64,000 bases of DNA from Spirodela intermedia (taxonomy: Eukaryota; Streptophyta; Magnoliopsida; Alismatales; Araceae). Position 1 is the first letter of the stretch. Each line of letters opens with the position of its first letter. Under the pieces are notes generated by a model, which saw only the letters and a program-made list of their open reading frames with translations, did no database searches and was not told the DNA's origin. Both the position numbers and the translations under genes were made by a program. Below are positions 10,600-23,189 of this stretch, piece by piece. The stretch covers positions 6,767,221 to 6,831,220 of the forward strand of contig LR746270.1 of assembly GCA_902729315.2 (NCBI GenBank), written 5' to 3'.

Positions 10600-12420
10600 T
10601 GTCAAGTTCCAAAAATACTTAGTTGACCTTCTCCAATCTTCAAGGACGTCAGCAAAGACAAAGGAAGAGCTGAATAAAGGAAGGGAGAATCAATGTAGCC
10701 CTAAAACTTTGTTCGCTCATTCTTATTTAGGGTTTCAGATGATATTGGCTTTTTATATCACCTCGTTAATATGAGAGTGAAAAAGATAAGTCAAGGCGAT
10801 GGTAGTTTGGTTCATAATAACGAAAATAGAAAAAGAAAAGGTAAAAAGAAAGAAGAGATACATGGAACAAAGTAAAGCATACATCATATTTTGATACTCT
10901 CCTTCAAATTGGTGAATGTATATCACCTATTCCTAACTTGGATGAGAAGTGATGAAATGTAATGATGTCCAAGTCATTAGTGAATATAACAGTAACTTGG
11001 TCACTTATAAGCATGTATGGCATATAATTCAATCTACTATCTATTTTCTCATTGATAAAGTATTGATTAATCTTAATGTGTTTAATTTTATCATATTAAA
11101 TTGAATTATGTGCAATGCTAATTATTGATTTGTTGTCAAAATAAAATATCATTGGACCATACCTCTTCATAGTTAAGTCTTTCAAAACAATCTCCACTCA
11201 CAATACCTTGAATATATCTTGAAACATAACTCAAACTTTTACTTTGTACTTTACCTTGTCATCACATTTTGTTTCTTACTTTCTCATGTGATAAGATTTC
11301 TACTAATAAAAGTGAAATATCTCAAGTAAATCTTTTGTCTACTGCAGATCTTGCACAATCAACATCAATATAGATTTCATGTATTGACCTTTTATTTTTC
11401 TGAATAAGATAATTTTCCTTGGGAGCCCCTTGTAGATAATGTAATACTTGATGACTTGTACATCAATTTTTTTAGGGTTATGCATGAGTTTATTAGTCCC
11501 ACTGACTACATAAATTATATATTGTTATTTATGAGACAAGTAAATCAATTACTCAACTAGTCTTTAATATATTTCTCTATTTACAACTAGATCTTCATTA
11601 GCTTTGCTAAGTTTGAGATTTATGCATATTACACTATTTGTTAACTTACACGTAGTTTTACTGGTTTTCTATCATATATTCATAATATACTTCCATTAAG
11701 AGATAAAAAAATGTCATTCTTCTAGTGAATAACTTCAATTCCAAGTTGTATTCTCATATTTAATCTCAAACACTTTAACTAGTATTGGCTCAAGTATTCT
11801 TTTTCTTTTTCTTCATTTATGGTCACAATTATCTCATCAACATACCTTAATAGTGTTGTAACTCTTTTTAAATGTGAGTGTTTAATAAACAATGTATGAT
11901 CTCATTGATAAATTTACATTGCTTTATAGTCCTAACTACTGTAAACATGTCAAATCAAATCTAAGGTGATTCTTGAAGTTCATAAATATTTTCTTAGATT
12001 TACACACTCTATTATGAGTTAAATTATTTTCATTTTGATATAGATTTCTTCTTCAAATCCTCTATGTAAAAAATCTATTTTTAACATTAAGATGTTATCG
12101 ATCCCAATGAAAGTTTATTTCTAGTGACAAAAAAATTATGACCATATTCATTTTGCTATAGGAGCAAAGGTCTCTAAATAATTAATCCCATATGTTTGAG
12201 TATGCCTTTGAATGATCAATCAAACTTAACATCTCTTTAAAAATTCTTATGCTTGGTATTTTATTATATATACTTCTTTGTAGCTCATGACTTTCTTTCT
12301 AGTTGGTAACTTCACTAATTCTCAAATGTTATTCTTTTCAAAAGTCTCTATCTCTTCATTCATAACTCATTTCCATTTCTCACCAGTTAGGTTCAATGTA
12401 GGCTAAGTGAAATACTAAGA
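10600..12420 (-). mobile_element. Decayed Ty1-copia retrotransposon (minus strand): 3' LTR, RNase H and RT
   Basis: The LTR is at about 10600-10896; on the plus strand it starts TGTCAAGTT and ends near TTTTGATA, next to a polypurine-like stretch. Read on the minus strand, 11390-11030 gives a copia RNase H with many stops (SAVDKRFT, then FDNKS-like and IAHNS and KIKHIKIN). Further in, 12400-11800 gives RT: a WK.VMNEEIETFEKNN start, YLETFAPIAKMN-like motif near 12121-12240, and the YVDEIIVT active-site region near 11805-11850 (the usual YVDD is changed to YVDE). Frameshifts and stops are numerous, so it is a dead copy. Its 5' LTR was not found. The same LTR family occurs at 30405 and near 43735. 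Confidence 0.75.
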
Positions 12421-13234
12421 AGGTAGGTGAATTGGGTTGCTACAACTTCTTGTCAGTTTTCATTTTATATCTAGTAATAGATATGTTGACATAGGTTCTC
12501 TCACTCTCTCATCCTCTATACATGTTCCCTCAAGGCTGTCTCTCTCAATTCAAGTTCTCATAATTCTCTCTTCACCACTAGACACATCAAGCCTTTTTAT
12601 ACTGGTTCACCCCTCATTTAGATATTTCCAATCTTGGAGAATTATTCTAACTAGAGTTTATTATTTTCACTTAGAAATACACATTGATTTTAATGGGATC
12701 AATAACCCAACCACATCATTATAATCTCCTTAGAGACCTTACCCTTCATGGACTCAACTAGGCTGTCAACATCATGAGCTTTAACCCAAACACCTCTCCC
12801 CTCACAACCCAAGTATCTTAAGGTTCCGATGGAGAACATCACTATTTGAGATGAATATTTATTGGAATCACTAATGTCAAATGAATGATTGATGCAATGT
12901 TTTGTATTCTATTGAAGCTCATGATAGTTAGATCTTGATGGATAGAGAGATGGATATTCATTGAAGTGTTGATAGTCATTAGAGCATTGACCTCTCTTCA
13001 CAAACTTTTTCTTTTTATTTTCAACATTCTTCAATCATTTCTTGTCTTGAAAAATGTTATGTAATTTCAATTTTTTTCCCATTATCCATAAGGTGTGTTA
13101 ATGACCTTCCCCTTTTTCGTTCTTTGAAACTTTATATTTTCTCATATGTTGAGTCCAAACATTTTTACTATTAAGGTTGAGTCCAAATAAGCTTGTTTGA
13201 TCTATCAATGTCTCCATGTAATCTATTGACATGT
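12421..13234. other. AT-rich DNA, probable copia remnant
   Basis: No gene was recognised. Position suggests it continues the minus-strand copia body (integrase side), but no integrase motif could be assigned. Confidence 0.35.
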
Positions 13235-13660
13235 CATCATCTAGAATGTGTGGCAACGACATTAGTGACTTTGATACTTCATAATTTTTCAAATACTTTT
13301 TCATTAAGATTTATGATGTGTTGGTGTCCTGATTCCAAGTTTGAAACTTGTTGACGACTTTAAAATTTCATGATTTTTTAGATACTTCTTTACTAAGATT
13401 TTTGACATATCATTGTCTAGAATCTGAGTTTGGGACTTGCACTTGACTTGATATTATGTGAATTTTTAAGTATTTTCTTTATTGAGGCTTTCTATTCACC
13501 ATCATCCAAATTTTGAGTTTGAGACTTACACCTTACTTGATATTTTGTAAATTTTTAAGTGTTTCTTCACTGAAGCTTCCAACTTGTCATCATCTAGATT
13601 TTAGGTTCAATACTTACTGGTGACTTTTATAGTTTTATATTTTTTAGATATTTAATTATG
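13235..13660 (-). repeat. Tandem array of 86-90-bp units (about 30 codons each)
   Basis: Units start at 13235, 13321, 13411, 13501 and 13588. Two units are exactly 90 bp and the others 86-87. On the minus strand they encode degenerate copies of a KKYLKNYEVSKS..S..H.LDDD-like repeat; the first unit lies in an open frame (13304-13098). Later units carry stops and single-base shifts. It looks like a remnant of a protein with about 30-residue repeats, possibly retroelement-derived. The family is not recognised. Confidence 0.65.
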
Positions 13661-16610
13661 TACATTGACACTGGATTTCTATACCTATATATAAACTCTA
13701 CATGCTACATTAGCTCCAACATATAAAGATTTCTATGATCAAATTTTTTAGATTTGACTCTTACCCATAGGATCATAGGAACATTAACATTATACATACT
13801 AAATACTTTTTAGAAATATTAGACCTTCAACACAAGCCTTGATGAAATATTCAATTAATACTTAATAAATAAGTTTTCACTTGTAGTATCAAAATTAAGG
13901 ACATCAAGAAATAATGCCTAGGCAACATTGATAGAGATAATAACAATACTTCAATTGATAAAGAAAGCTTTATAAGATAGTGATAGGTGATCATAAAATG
14001 TGAAAAATGATACAAAAATTTCTTGCTGTATTATCTAGTCATTTCCCTAATGACAATGTGTAAGTTCTTATTTCCATAATTATTACTGTTGGTATAAAAT
14101 TCAGTTTCAAGTGAGATTAACAAAGGTAAAGTTTTTAGTTTGTTTATAATATTTGAATGAAGTTTTTGGACATGCATATCCAAGTGAGAATTTTGTACAT
14201 ACCTAGAGGACATATGTCTTCTTTTGTAAATACACATTGTAAAATATTAATTTTTTTTAGGAGTAATTATGAATAAGATTAGTCACTGAAAACGTTAAAA
14301 ATATGTTGTGTAAGTATTGGATTGAGGAGTAAAAAAATCTCATTCATATCTTCATCGATTTGATTCTCCCCCTGAAGAAAAGATTGAGTAAAATAAGAAT
14401 ATTTTTTTACCAATGGTAATGCTAATTGGAAGAAAGATTTTCTTTGATGGAGGGGATAATATCTACAACTCTTTTGACTTTGAGAATATCTAATAAAAAT
14501 GTATTTAAAAGCTATGGGATCTAATTTATCCTTATGTTAATCATGCAAACACTACACATCTAATATTATAGGAGCAAGATTACTTTTTTATGAGATAATA
14601 CTATCGTACAAGGATAATAATATTACTATTGAACTTTAAAATCTTAAGACTTTTAAAGGTAAAAGATTGATGAGGTGACTAATGATTAAAGTTGCTTCAC
14701 CCTAAAATGATTTAGGTACATGGCTTTAACAAGTAGAGCTTGTATTACCATAAGTAGATCTTTCTCCTTTCTATTACTATATTTTTTGTTTTATATTGAC
14801 ACTGACTCATGAAATATCTCTCTTATATGAGTTTATAATTTTATTAAAACATTCCTTATCTGATCTAAACCTCTTTATAGTTACTCTAAATTCTATGTTA
14901 GTCCTGAAATAAAATTTAAATAGAATAGTATTAATGTCAAATTTATGTTTGAGCATAAAGATCTATTACATGAGTACAATCATATATGCATGTTATAAAA
15001 CATCTAGTTTCAAAAAGAAAAGAGATGAATCATTTAATCCAGTAAGAAATGAAACTCACTTGATTGTGTGAGAGAGCATGAGGCTCAAGATGATTGCACT
15101 TTATTGATCTCTTCCTAATTTGATTGACTTTATTCAGTAATTATTATTTTTTATTGTTGTTCAACTACATATAAATATGGCAATTATCTTTGATTTATAT
15201 TACATGTTGTTGAGGTCTCATATTGCGCTTTCAACAGTCGTGTGGCAAGGTATTTTACAATATGTGCATAATAGAGTATCTCTATGGCAATGAGTTGAAT
15301 CATAAGATTACCTAAAGGTAATCTGTTAGAATTAGAGCTTGCCTCTCTCAGCATTTAAGTTATATTATTATCACTTCAAGTTACAAAAATAATATTTTCT
15401 TTGTTTGATATATTGAATACTAAATTATGTGGACTCTCTATAGATGTCCTTTGTGTCGGCACAATAATGGATTTTAACATCATGTAATATTTTTTTTATA
15501 TATTATTTTTGAATAAGCTAAAATATAATTAATTTATATACATCATAATTAATTATCGAAAAACATTCAAATCATATACATTGATGATGCTCTATGCAAT
15601 CTTATGACTAACAACAAATTCAAAGAGTTGAGTTTGAGATATCATTTGTATTGAAGTAATGTAATATAATATTCTCCAAATATAAGTACAACATAACATG
15701 TGTTAACATGTGTGACAAAGTCTTATGTATGTTCTGACAAATCATAGTCACCAACAAGATTCAAACTCAAGAAATAACTTTTGTAGATTGAAAAAATTAT
15801 GACAAAATATTCAAACCTCAATATGAGCAGAATTTGAAATCTAAAGTACTATAACAAAAATATGAAAAATTAGTTAAATGTTTCAAAGTAAAAATGCATG
15901 ATTAGTGATTGAAGTGAGACTCAAACATATGATTCATATGGTAGTTGAATTCACAAAACAAAGAAGAAGCAAAAATATTGTTGTCAATTAATTTATGTGA
16001 TGGCACGTCATTTGTGGAGAAAATGACAAAAATAGAAACGATCAAACTTAAACCTAACATTAAGAGTAGATAATTTGTTGAAGGAGCATGGATATTTAAA
16101 AAGAAACTTCAAAAATCACATACGAGAAACCTACATGTTTCAAAGTCAACAAAGACTATAGGTTAGTCTCACATACTCTAGACAATAATAGATCATAAAA
16201 GTTTGTCAACAAAATGACAAGATCAACAATATTATTTTAGCTTAACCTTTAAGACAAAAATGTATGTTAAACAATTAAGAATCTCTAAATACAATATGCA
16301 GGAAAATTTGCTTATGAGTTGAAATAATTAAGTTGATATATATGAATTAAAGTTAGAAGTGCATATTTTGGATAGTAACTCATCAGTAGGAAACATGGAC
16401 TAAGGATAAGCCAAACAACCTCTTTTAAGTAAGACCTTGAAAGAAGAAGTGTTAATTGATTTTAAATCTTTAAACAAGATATCATAGACAATCATTACTA
16501 GAGAAGAAGGTTTAGAAGTAAATAGTAACTAAAGGGGATGCGGCACAATCCACTAGGTTAGGCTTAATAGGCATAACTAAGGTCATTTGATGTGGGACAA
16601 TCCACTAATG
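13661..16610. other. AT-rich gene-free DNA
   Basis: About 3 kb with AT content near 70% or more by eye. A CTCCCCCTGAA stretch near 14365 resembles sequences common in plant copia bodies. A (-) frame at 14237-14031 has no recognisable content. No confident gene or complete element was found. Confidence 0.5.
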
Positions 16611-17454
16611 TACTTTACGTGCCTAACTTTGTGGTAGGAGTGGGCTTGGGCTAATGGTTCAAGAGGACTAGGTTGGGTGGTCCAAGTGGTTGGCCAATGG
16701 TTTAGGTGGGTTGGGCTTGCGGGTTAGTGGGTTAGGCTAGCGAGACAAGTGAGTGGGCCCAACATGTGACCATCTTAAGATGGTCATTGCTGAAGCTATA
16801 ATTTGGGCTTTTTAGCTGTGATTTAATGCTGGGCTTGAGGTGATGGTGGCATTGGCCATTGTGGTGGAAGGTGGTAGTGGTGAGTGAGCAGAGGTGATAG
16901 GTGAACGGAGGTGACGAGCGAGCGGTGGCAGTAGGATGTTGCAGTGGTGGGTGAGTGATGGCGCTAGAGGCATTGTTGGTGAAGGTGGGGGGTGGAGGTG
17001 GCAGTGCTGTTGGGAGCCACTATAGGGGACGAACATTGAGGACTTGGCCTCGACATAGTGATGGTGGAAGGCAGTGGCACAACATTCATTGGCATATAGC
17101 AACTAGGAGGATGTAGTGATAGTGCAAGTAGTGGTGATTGGCAATTGAGAAGACAAAGCGATGATGGAGGTAGTGGTGTTTGATGATTGGGGTAACACAA
17201 CACCAAAGAAGGCAATGGTTCATTGGGGTGAAGCAGAGGAATGAGAAGGGTGGCAGCACCTAGATGATGTGTGATGGAGGTGCATTGGCCTATAAGCTTT
17301 GATTGGGAGTGTGGGGTCTTCTTGACCAACCCTTTAACTAAGGGCGATGATGGTCCTCTTGACCATCCTACTAGCAAGGGGCGATGGGGTCTTCTCAACC
17401 ATCTCACTGATTGGAGGTGATAATTTTCATTGTGACCAAACCTTAAATAAGGTG
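16611..17454. repeat. G-over-C skewed tract with a 37-bp triplicate
   Basis: The plus strand is dominated by GGT/GTG words from about 16620 to 17270, with very little C. It is followed by three units of 36-37 bp at 17315-17351, 17352-17387 and 17388-17424, sharing the 'ggtcttcttgaccatc' core. The open frames on the minus strand (17479-16964 and 17102-16812) are Pro/Ser/His-rich products of this skew and are not called as genes. Confidence 0.55.
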
Positions 17455-17648
17455 TGTTAGAATAACTCACTAGGCCCACCAGGCCTATTTTAGACTTATT
17501 CTCTATGCATCCTTATTCTTCCTCCATGATCTCCACTTCTTCCTCTCTCTCTCTCTCTCTCTTTCTTTCTTCCTCTCTTCTATATAATCTCATGTACTCT
17601 TCTTCTTCAATATATGAATTCTAAGGTTTTCTCTTCCTTTCGTTGACA
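17455..17648 (+). repeat. 5' LTR of the Ty1-copia element
   Basis: Starts TGTTAGAA and ends TTGACA. It includes a CT microsatellite near 17540-17565 and a TATATAATC element near 17581 that may be the promoter TATA. It matches 28228-28407 along its length. Confidence 0.9.
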
Positions 17649-17661
17649 TGGTATCAGAGCC
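17649..17661 (+). other. Primer binding site (initiator tRNA-Met type)
   Basis: TGGTATCAGAGCC follows the 5' LTR directly. This is the standard plant copia PBS complementary to the 3' end of initiator tRNA-Met. Confidence 0.9.
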
Positions 17662-17920
17662 ATAAGATTTTTTCACTACCTCATCTCCACCTCCTCTCTT
17701 GTCTCAATGTCACATATCCTCTCCTAGCACAATCTCCTATAGTGTCGCCTTGCACACCTACTCAAGGCTTAGTCTGCATAGCCCTGCACATCTGCCATGC
17801 CTCCTGCCATGTGCACTTGTGTGCTTGTCTAGCGCTTGCCTAGTGCCGTCCTGCATGCCCCCCTGATGTGTTGCTGCACCTGCACTGGCTGTAGGCAATT
17901 GTGCACTCCCGCTGGTGCTC

Positions 17921-18096
17921 GTGTGTCGCCTCTCGGTGCCCCATGCATCACCTCTTGGTGCCTCGTGCATCGCCTCTCAGTGCCCTGTGTGTCACCTCTT
18001 GACGCCCTACATGTCGCCTCCAGGTGCCCTACATGCCACCTCTTGGCACCTGGCACACCACCTCCCAGCACCTTGCGCACCACCTCAGGTGCCGTA
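17921..18096 (+). repeat. Eight tandem 22-bp units in the copia leader
   Basis: Exactly 8 x 22 bp with the shared core 'tcacctcttggtgcc', diverging 10-40% between units. It lies between the PBS and the gag start. Because 22 is not a multiple of 3, each unit shifts the reading frame. The GC-rich stretch contrasts with the rest of the element. Confidence 0.8.
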
Positions 18097-18151
18097 CGTG
18101 GCCTTAGGGATATCCCCTCCCAATATCATCTCATCTCCTACTAATCTTGAT

Positions 18152-19094
18152 CTATGGATCTGATGGGTGACTCCTCGATGTCCCAAGCACCTTCTCTGCT
18201 AGCTTTTAAGCTAGATGTTGCTTTTACTTTGATCGGGTCAGCTACTCCACAAAACTCCATCATGATGCAACTCACTTAGTTGACATATATCTTCAATGGA
18301 CATAATTACGCATTGTGGGCCTCCAAATTTGATTACTTCTTGACGTCACACAACCTTCTCCACCACTTGTCGACTGATCCACTTGACCTCATTGATCCAT
18401 CTTTTACTTTATGGTCTTAGCTCGATTCAATCATCCTTACTTGGATGCTTAGAGAATATGTATGCCAATTAAACGAATATTAGTCGTATGGTTGAGACTT
18501 CAAGTCACTTATTATCTGCAAGTAGGGTGACTTCCCACTTCAAGCTCATTTTAGTCATCTCCAGGCCCTAATATAGGAGCTTGCCATCTATTAATTTCTG
18601 ACCACTAACCTCTAGACATTTGAGTGCTACTATCAAAAGTTTCTTGCCAAAGTCTATATGAGTGGACTTCTCTCATTGATTACCTCTCATATTTGTGTGA
18701 CGATCTTCTTCGGAGACTAGGTACTTGATATCTCTCACATTTTCTCCACTATACTTTGTGTGAGTACATATACTTCTCTTACTATCACCAGTGGCACATC
18801 TACTTTGGTGATGACTATCTCCACTACTCGAGTGCCACATGACTCTCTTGCCTCGAGATCAGAATGGTTGTCCGCTATAAGGGAAGGGCCGCAATTCTTT
18901 TCCTCCATACATCTACTACAGCAAGTAGAACCACTCGTCCAACAAATGTTGGAAAGACTTCGAGAAGCCCAACTTTGCCCAACTAGCTCTCTTGCCTCCT
19001 TTACCAACTTCTCCAACGTAAACTAGTATTTCATCTCCAATCTTTCAAGTGACATTGACCTCCATTGAGTATGAAGCATTACGCCAATCTAGGG
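18152..19094 (+). pseudogene. Copia gag remnant
   Basis: A start near 18152 (MDLMGDSS) leads into a UBN2/gag-like sequence in which a YNGHNYALWASKF-type motif (around 18290-18340) and an LDSIILTWM-like motif can be read across stops. The 3' part resembles the gag tail with a decayed CCHC knuckle. There are several in-frame stops. It is interrupted by repeat R copy A at 19101. Confidence 0.65.
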
Positions 19095-19100
19095 GTACTA

Positions 19101-21181
19101 ACATGACTTAGTTGTTGCATAATAACTCATGCAAATTTAAATTTATAAAACTAGAACATACTAATTTTTAGATATTTAGAAGTATTTATAAATAAATATA
19201 TCAATTATAATTAAATAAAACTTCTAAAAATAGTGATTTTTTTTCAAGACAATCATAGGGATGTAATATAATATTAAATAATAATTTAAAATTTTCTATA
19301 AAGAATATAATTTTTTATAAATTTTAGACTAAGAAATAAAAATCAAATATATTTAAAATTCATGGAAAAAGTAAATGAGGATGTAGACGTTAGTGCTTAA
19401 TGAATGCTAATTAGACAAAAACATAATTTCACTCGATGATTCTTACATAAGTGATTATAGATGATTTAATTAGTCAAATTAAGATCTATAAAGTTAGAAA
19501 AATTGTAATTGAATGAAAAATAGTTTAGAAACTTGACATCACACAAATTATCACTAAATAAAATAAAAATCAAGTTGAAACCAAGAAAGGTAGAGTTTTG
19601 GCCTTGAGATAGTGATTGCTAAAATTCTATGTATTTAGGAAGATCATCGAATGATGTCTATGGGCTCGAAAGATTTGCTTGGATGTGGGTGACTTGGGCA
19701 TTCACTAGATTTCCTTTCAAAGTCTAAAAAATAATGGTGAAAGTTAAACTAGTTAAAAAAATAGTAAAATAGAGTTTTAGTCTCACGACGGTGATGCGTT
19801 GGAATTTTGAACATTCAGAAAGATTGTTGTGCAATGTCCATAGCCTCAAAGACTCTCTTTGGACAACAATAATGTAGGTAATCTTTAGATAGTTTTTCGA
19901 AGTCTAGAAATCAATGTAGTAGGTCATTAAATTGTCTGTGATAGTTGTCACCTAGTAGAATAGAAAAATGACGACTTTACAACTCTCCGATAGTTGTTAG
20001 CCGACAGAGATGAGATAGATGGAGGTGGGGTGTGTGTTAGAGAGCTTCATTCTTAAGTCTATACAGCAAGAGGAGACTCTTCATCACATCTAGTATGCTC
20101 TTAGGAGGTGATGACCCATCTTTAGGCGAATCTTACTCTTCTCAACAATGACTTGTACATCGATCAATCAGAAATGATTTATTCAACAGATTTATAATCT
20201 TTTTATCATGAATTTAGTTAGTAATTTTAGTAATGATGTTCCACAAATTGTGTTAACGAGATTTTCACTAATGATTGAGTATGGCTGCTTAATTCTTCAC
20301 CAACGACTTGTAGAAAAATCATAATTTAATCAAATAAAAAATATAAATTTTGACTTTGATAGGATTCGAACCCATGCTTATCATTCATTTACATGAGAGA
20401 GAGTGAAATAAGTACTCAAATATTCTTATACAATAACATCATCATAGTATATTGTTGTTATAAATAAGGGGTAGTTTAGGTATTAAAATTATCAAAAACA
20501 TTCTGAAGAAAATGTGACCACTAGTTTAGTCCCACATCAATTATACTTTGAATGTTATGATGAATATATAGTAATATGAGATTTGGGAATCAATGAGTCA
20601 TTTCTTGCATGTGTATGATCACTCCTAGCCCCACACCTAACTAGCCACCAGTGTCATGGAAGGAGAGTGATGCACACGTGCCCCCTATCGGTCCATCCTT
20701 AGTCGCTTGAGCCCCTACATGTGGCTTCGCCCAACTATGCTTTTGACCCGCTTGTAGGCCTGGTTGACTTGGGGGTATTAATTTTGTGTCAAATATTTCA
20801 CAAGATTTTCGTGTATCATGGAATAATGAACCCCCAATCTACCCTTTCTTATGTTTAGGATTTTCAAGCTTTAACATTTCATGATAATTTTTCTCACTTT
20901 TGCAAATCTATAAAAATTAATCTCCTTGAAATAGAATTTTGAAAATTTAAATTTCTATTTTTTATATTTTAATTTTATTTTATTTTTCTTTATTTATCTC
21001 AAAAATAAAATTATATAAATTATGTAAATTCAAATAAAATCACATAATTAGTTAAAAAAGCACTTAACTAATTAAAAACTATTTTTATAATTTAACACAA
21101 ATATAAGTCTAGTTATTATGAGATAAGACTAAAACTATATTATTTATTAATCATTAACATATGATAATGAAGACTTATTAA
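19101..21181 (+). mobile_element. Unclassified repeat family R, copy A (longest)
   Basis: A 2.1-kb AT-rich insertion within the copia element between gag and protease, flanked by GTACTA on both sides (19095-19100 and 21182-21187), a candidate 6-bp target duplication. It starts ACATGACTTAGT and ends near GACTTATTAA. No terminal inverted repeats, LTRs or coding capacity were seen. Related segments lie at 31467 (+), about 25697 (-), 57575 (-), 58643 (+) and about 60055 (-). A conserved GGATTCGAACC word (20362-20372) is, on the minus strand, like a tRNA B-box. Class uncertain. Confidence 0.7.
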
Positions 21182-21269
21182 GTACTAGTGCTCATTCTTG
21201 AGCCAATCTAGCTTTACTTCCATATCCTTCTATGTTAGGTCACATGCTTTTCTTGTATCTTCATTTTCA

Positions 21270-21460
21270 CCATAGATTATTGACTTGGGGGCCTTCACTC
21301 ACATGTCCGACGCACTTACTATTTTATTATTATACTAACTTACCCCTCATCATCTACTAGTTACTATTATCGATGGCCAGACTTGTCTAATCAATAGACA
21401 TGACAATATTGTTGTTACCCCCAGTATTCCTCTCATTCAAATTGATGCGAGACAAGGACT
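21270..21460 (+). pseudogene. Copia protease remnant
   Basis: Reading frames here give an IIDLGAFTHM stretch, corresponding to the copia protease active site (normally DSGAS.HM; the Ser of DSG is changed to Leu), followed by a VTIIDGQTC-like block in a shifted frame. It resumes directly after repeat R copy A. Confidence 0.65.
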
Positions 21461-23189
21461 ATAATAGATCTCTTTAAAAAGAGCTACATATTAATCTTTA
21501 AATTTGATTTAAATTAGAATTTTTTGATAGCTTAATATTTAGATGATCTCTCAATTTTTAGAGAATTAAAATCATTAATTACCTATTAAATTATCTAATT
21601 TAAAGAATCAAACAAAACTTTTCAACCAAGATTAGGACCATAAATCTTTCATATAAGGGTGGCTATCCTATGAATCTCACAAATTCTAGGAGCAAAGATT
21701 TAAAAACAATGACCAACTTCATAAGTAATTTAAAAATTAATACACCTTTGCAATAGAGATTTTTGATATCTTGAAGATTCTTATTTGTTCGAGTTCCATG
21801 AGCTTTGTTAGTGATTTTCCCAAGTTCAAACTGAGTGGTTTGCACCAAGGAGTGGATTGGTGTGGTTTGAAGTGAATGGGCTGTTTGGACCGGAAGTTAT
21901 AAATGAGGTTCTGAAGTGAGCTGAAATAAAAAATAATGATGAAAAGAAAAGAAAAGGTGGAGAGAGAAAAGGGGGCGGAATGAGATGGCGTCGGGGGTAC
22001 ATGGCGACGACGAGAGAGAGAAGAAAGAGGGTTCTCGTGAGGGCGAGAACCGAGGGTGAATTTAAATATTGACTAAAGGGAGGAGGGAGAAAAAAAAGGG
22101 GCAAAATGAGAGAGTTTCGGCGGGAGAGACAGAGGGCGGTCTCGTTTAGACGGGAGGCTAAGTCGGTAGGTGGCGACAGTGAGAGAAAGAAGGGAAGAGG
22201 GTTTCACAATGAGAGGATGGGCGGAAGGGGGTCTAGTGGCAACGGTAGGTTGGTGATGGGGCGGACGGCGAGGAGGCGGAACGGCAGCGACTGGTCAGGC
22301 GGTGAAGAGGAAGAACAGCGGGGACAGTGGGGAGGAAAGAAAGGTGGGTTTGGTGACAGGGCGGATGGCTAGAAGGCGGAACGGCGGTGACGGGGCAGAC
22401 GGCTAGGAGGCAGAACGGCTGCAGTGGCAGGAGAGAGGAAAGGAAGGGCTGGCGACGGGATGGAACGAAGATGACGTGGGGAAGAAAAAGATAGAGAGGT
22501 CCCCTTAATCCAAGACGGCAAGAAAAGAAGGTACCCCTACTCCAAGAGGCGAATGAAAGAGAATAAAAACCCTTAATACAAGAGGCGAATGAGGGAGAAG
22601 GAACCCCTAATCCAAGAGATGAGAGGTATACTAAGAATCTTCTTGATTTTCAAATTTAATTTCTACCTTTTTTTTCCAATATTCTTGAGTTTGAGTATTT
22701 ATAGGAAATAGAGGAAGGTAGTTAGAGGCGTCCCCTCCCAAAGGATGGCAAGTGGTGTCTCTTGGAGGGAGAAACGTCTTCCTTAAGGGAGAAGGGGTGC
22801 ATGAGTGACGTGGCCTCTTCTCCTCCTTCCTTCCTCATAGGTCCACCTAAGAGAATGAACCCTCATGTTGACTTCATAGATTCTCTATATTTTTGGATTT
22901 TTTGCTAACATCTTATCTATTAGTGTCATTACTTGAGTCATCTTTTATTTTGTTATATTTTTTTCTTTTTCATTGTACTTTCAAAGATCTGTATATTAGA
23001 TGGAGGATTGATTTGGGGTGTAAGAATAGTTGAGATATCTATGAGCTAATTTCTAATGAATCTTTTTTTGGGCTTTTGGCTTTTTTTATTTCCTCTACGA
23101 TCACTTCATCTCTTTTGTGACATCATTATTTAAGATATTTTAATTTTGAAAAATTTTAAATTTTTTGACTTGGCTTTCTCTTAATAAAT
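21461..23189. mobile_element. Unidentified GC-contrasted insertion between copia protease and integrase
   Basis: This stretch does not fit the copia reading. It contains a G-rich block (21960-22640) with degenerate internal repeats ('ggcggaacggc' at several positions near 22275-22420; 'ccaagaggcgaatga' near 22540-22590). A small hairpin GGTTCTCG/CGAGAACC lies near 22030. Open frames at 22106-22372 (+) and 22104-21826 (-) are low-complexity (Arg/Gly-rich or Ser/Pro-rich) and not supported as genes. The boundaries are approximate. Confidence 0.45.

Noticed and set aside
13235-13660. CRISPR-like array
   Set aside because: The units are contiguous and diverged with no unique spacers, and the DNA is plant nuclear.
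16812-17479. Pro/Ser/His-rich minus-strand frames of 96 and 171 codons
   Set aside because: They lie in a strongly G-skewed tract with tandem repeats and have no domain or splice context.
17643-18163. Overlapping plus-strand frames between the PBS and gag as a real leader protein
   Set aside because: The 22-bp repeat shifts frame at every unit and keeps all frames open; no conserved domain was seen.
20340-20400. Possible tRNA gene around GGATTCGAACC
   Set aside because: Only a T-arm-like word is present; no matching acceptor, anticodon or D arm could be folded. It is kept only as a B-box-like motif.
22106-22372. 88-codon Arg/Gly-rich frame in the insertion between copia protease and integrase
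   Set aside because: It comes from G-rich degenerate repeats; the opposite strand and other frames are equally open, and no domain is visible.
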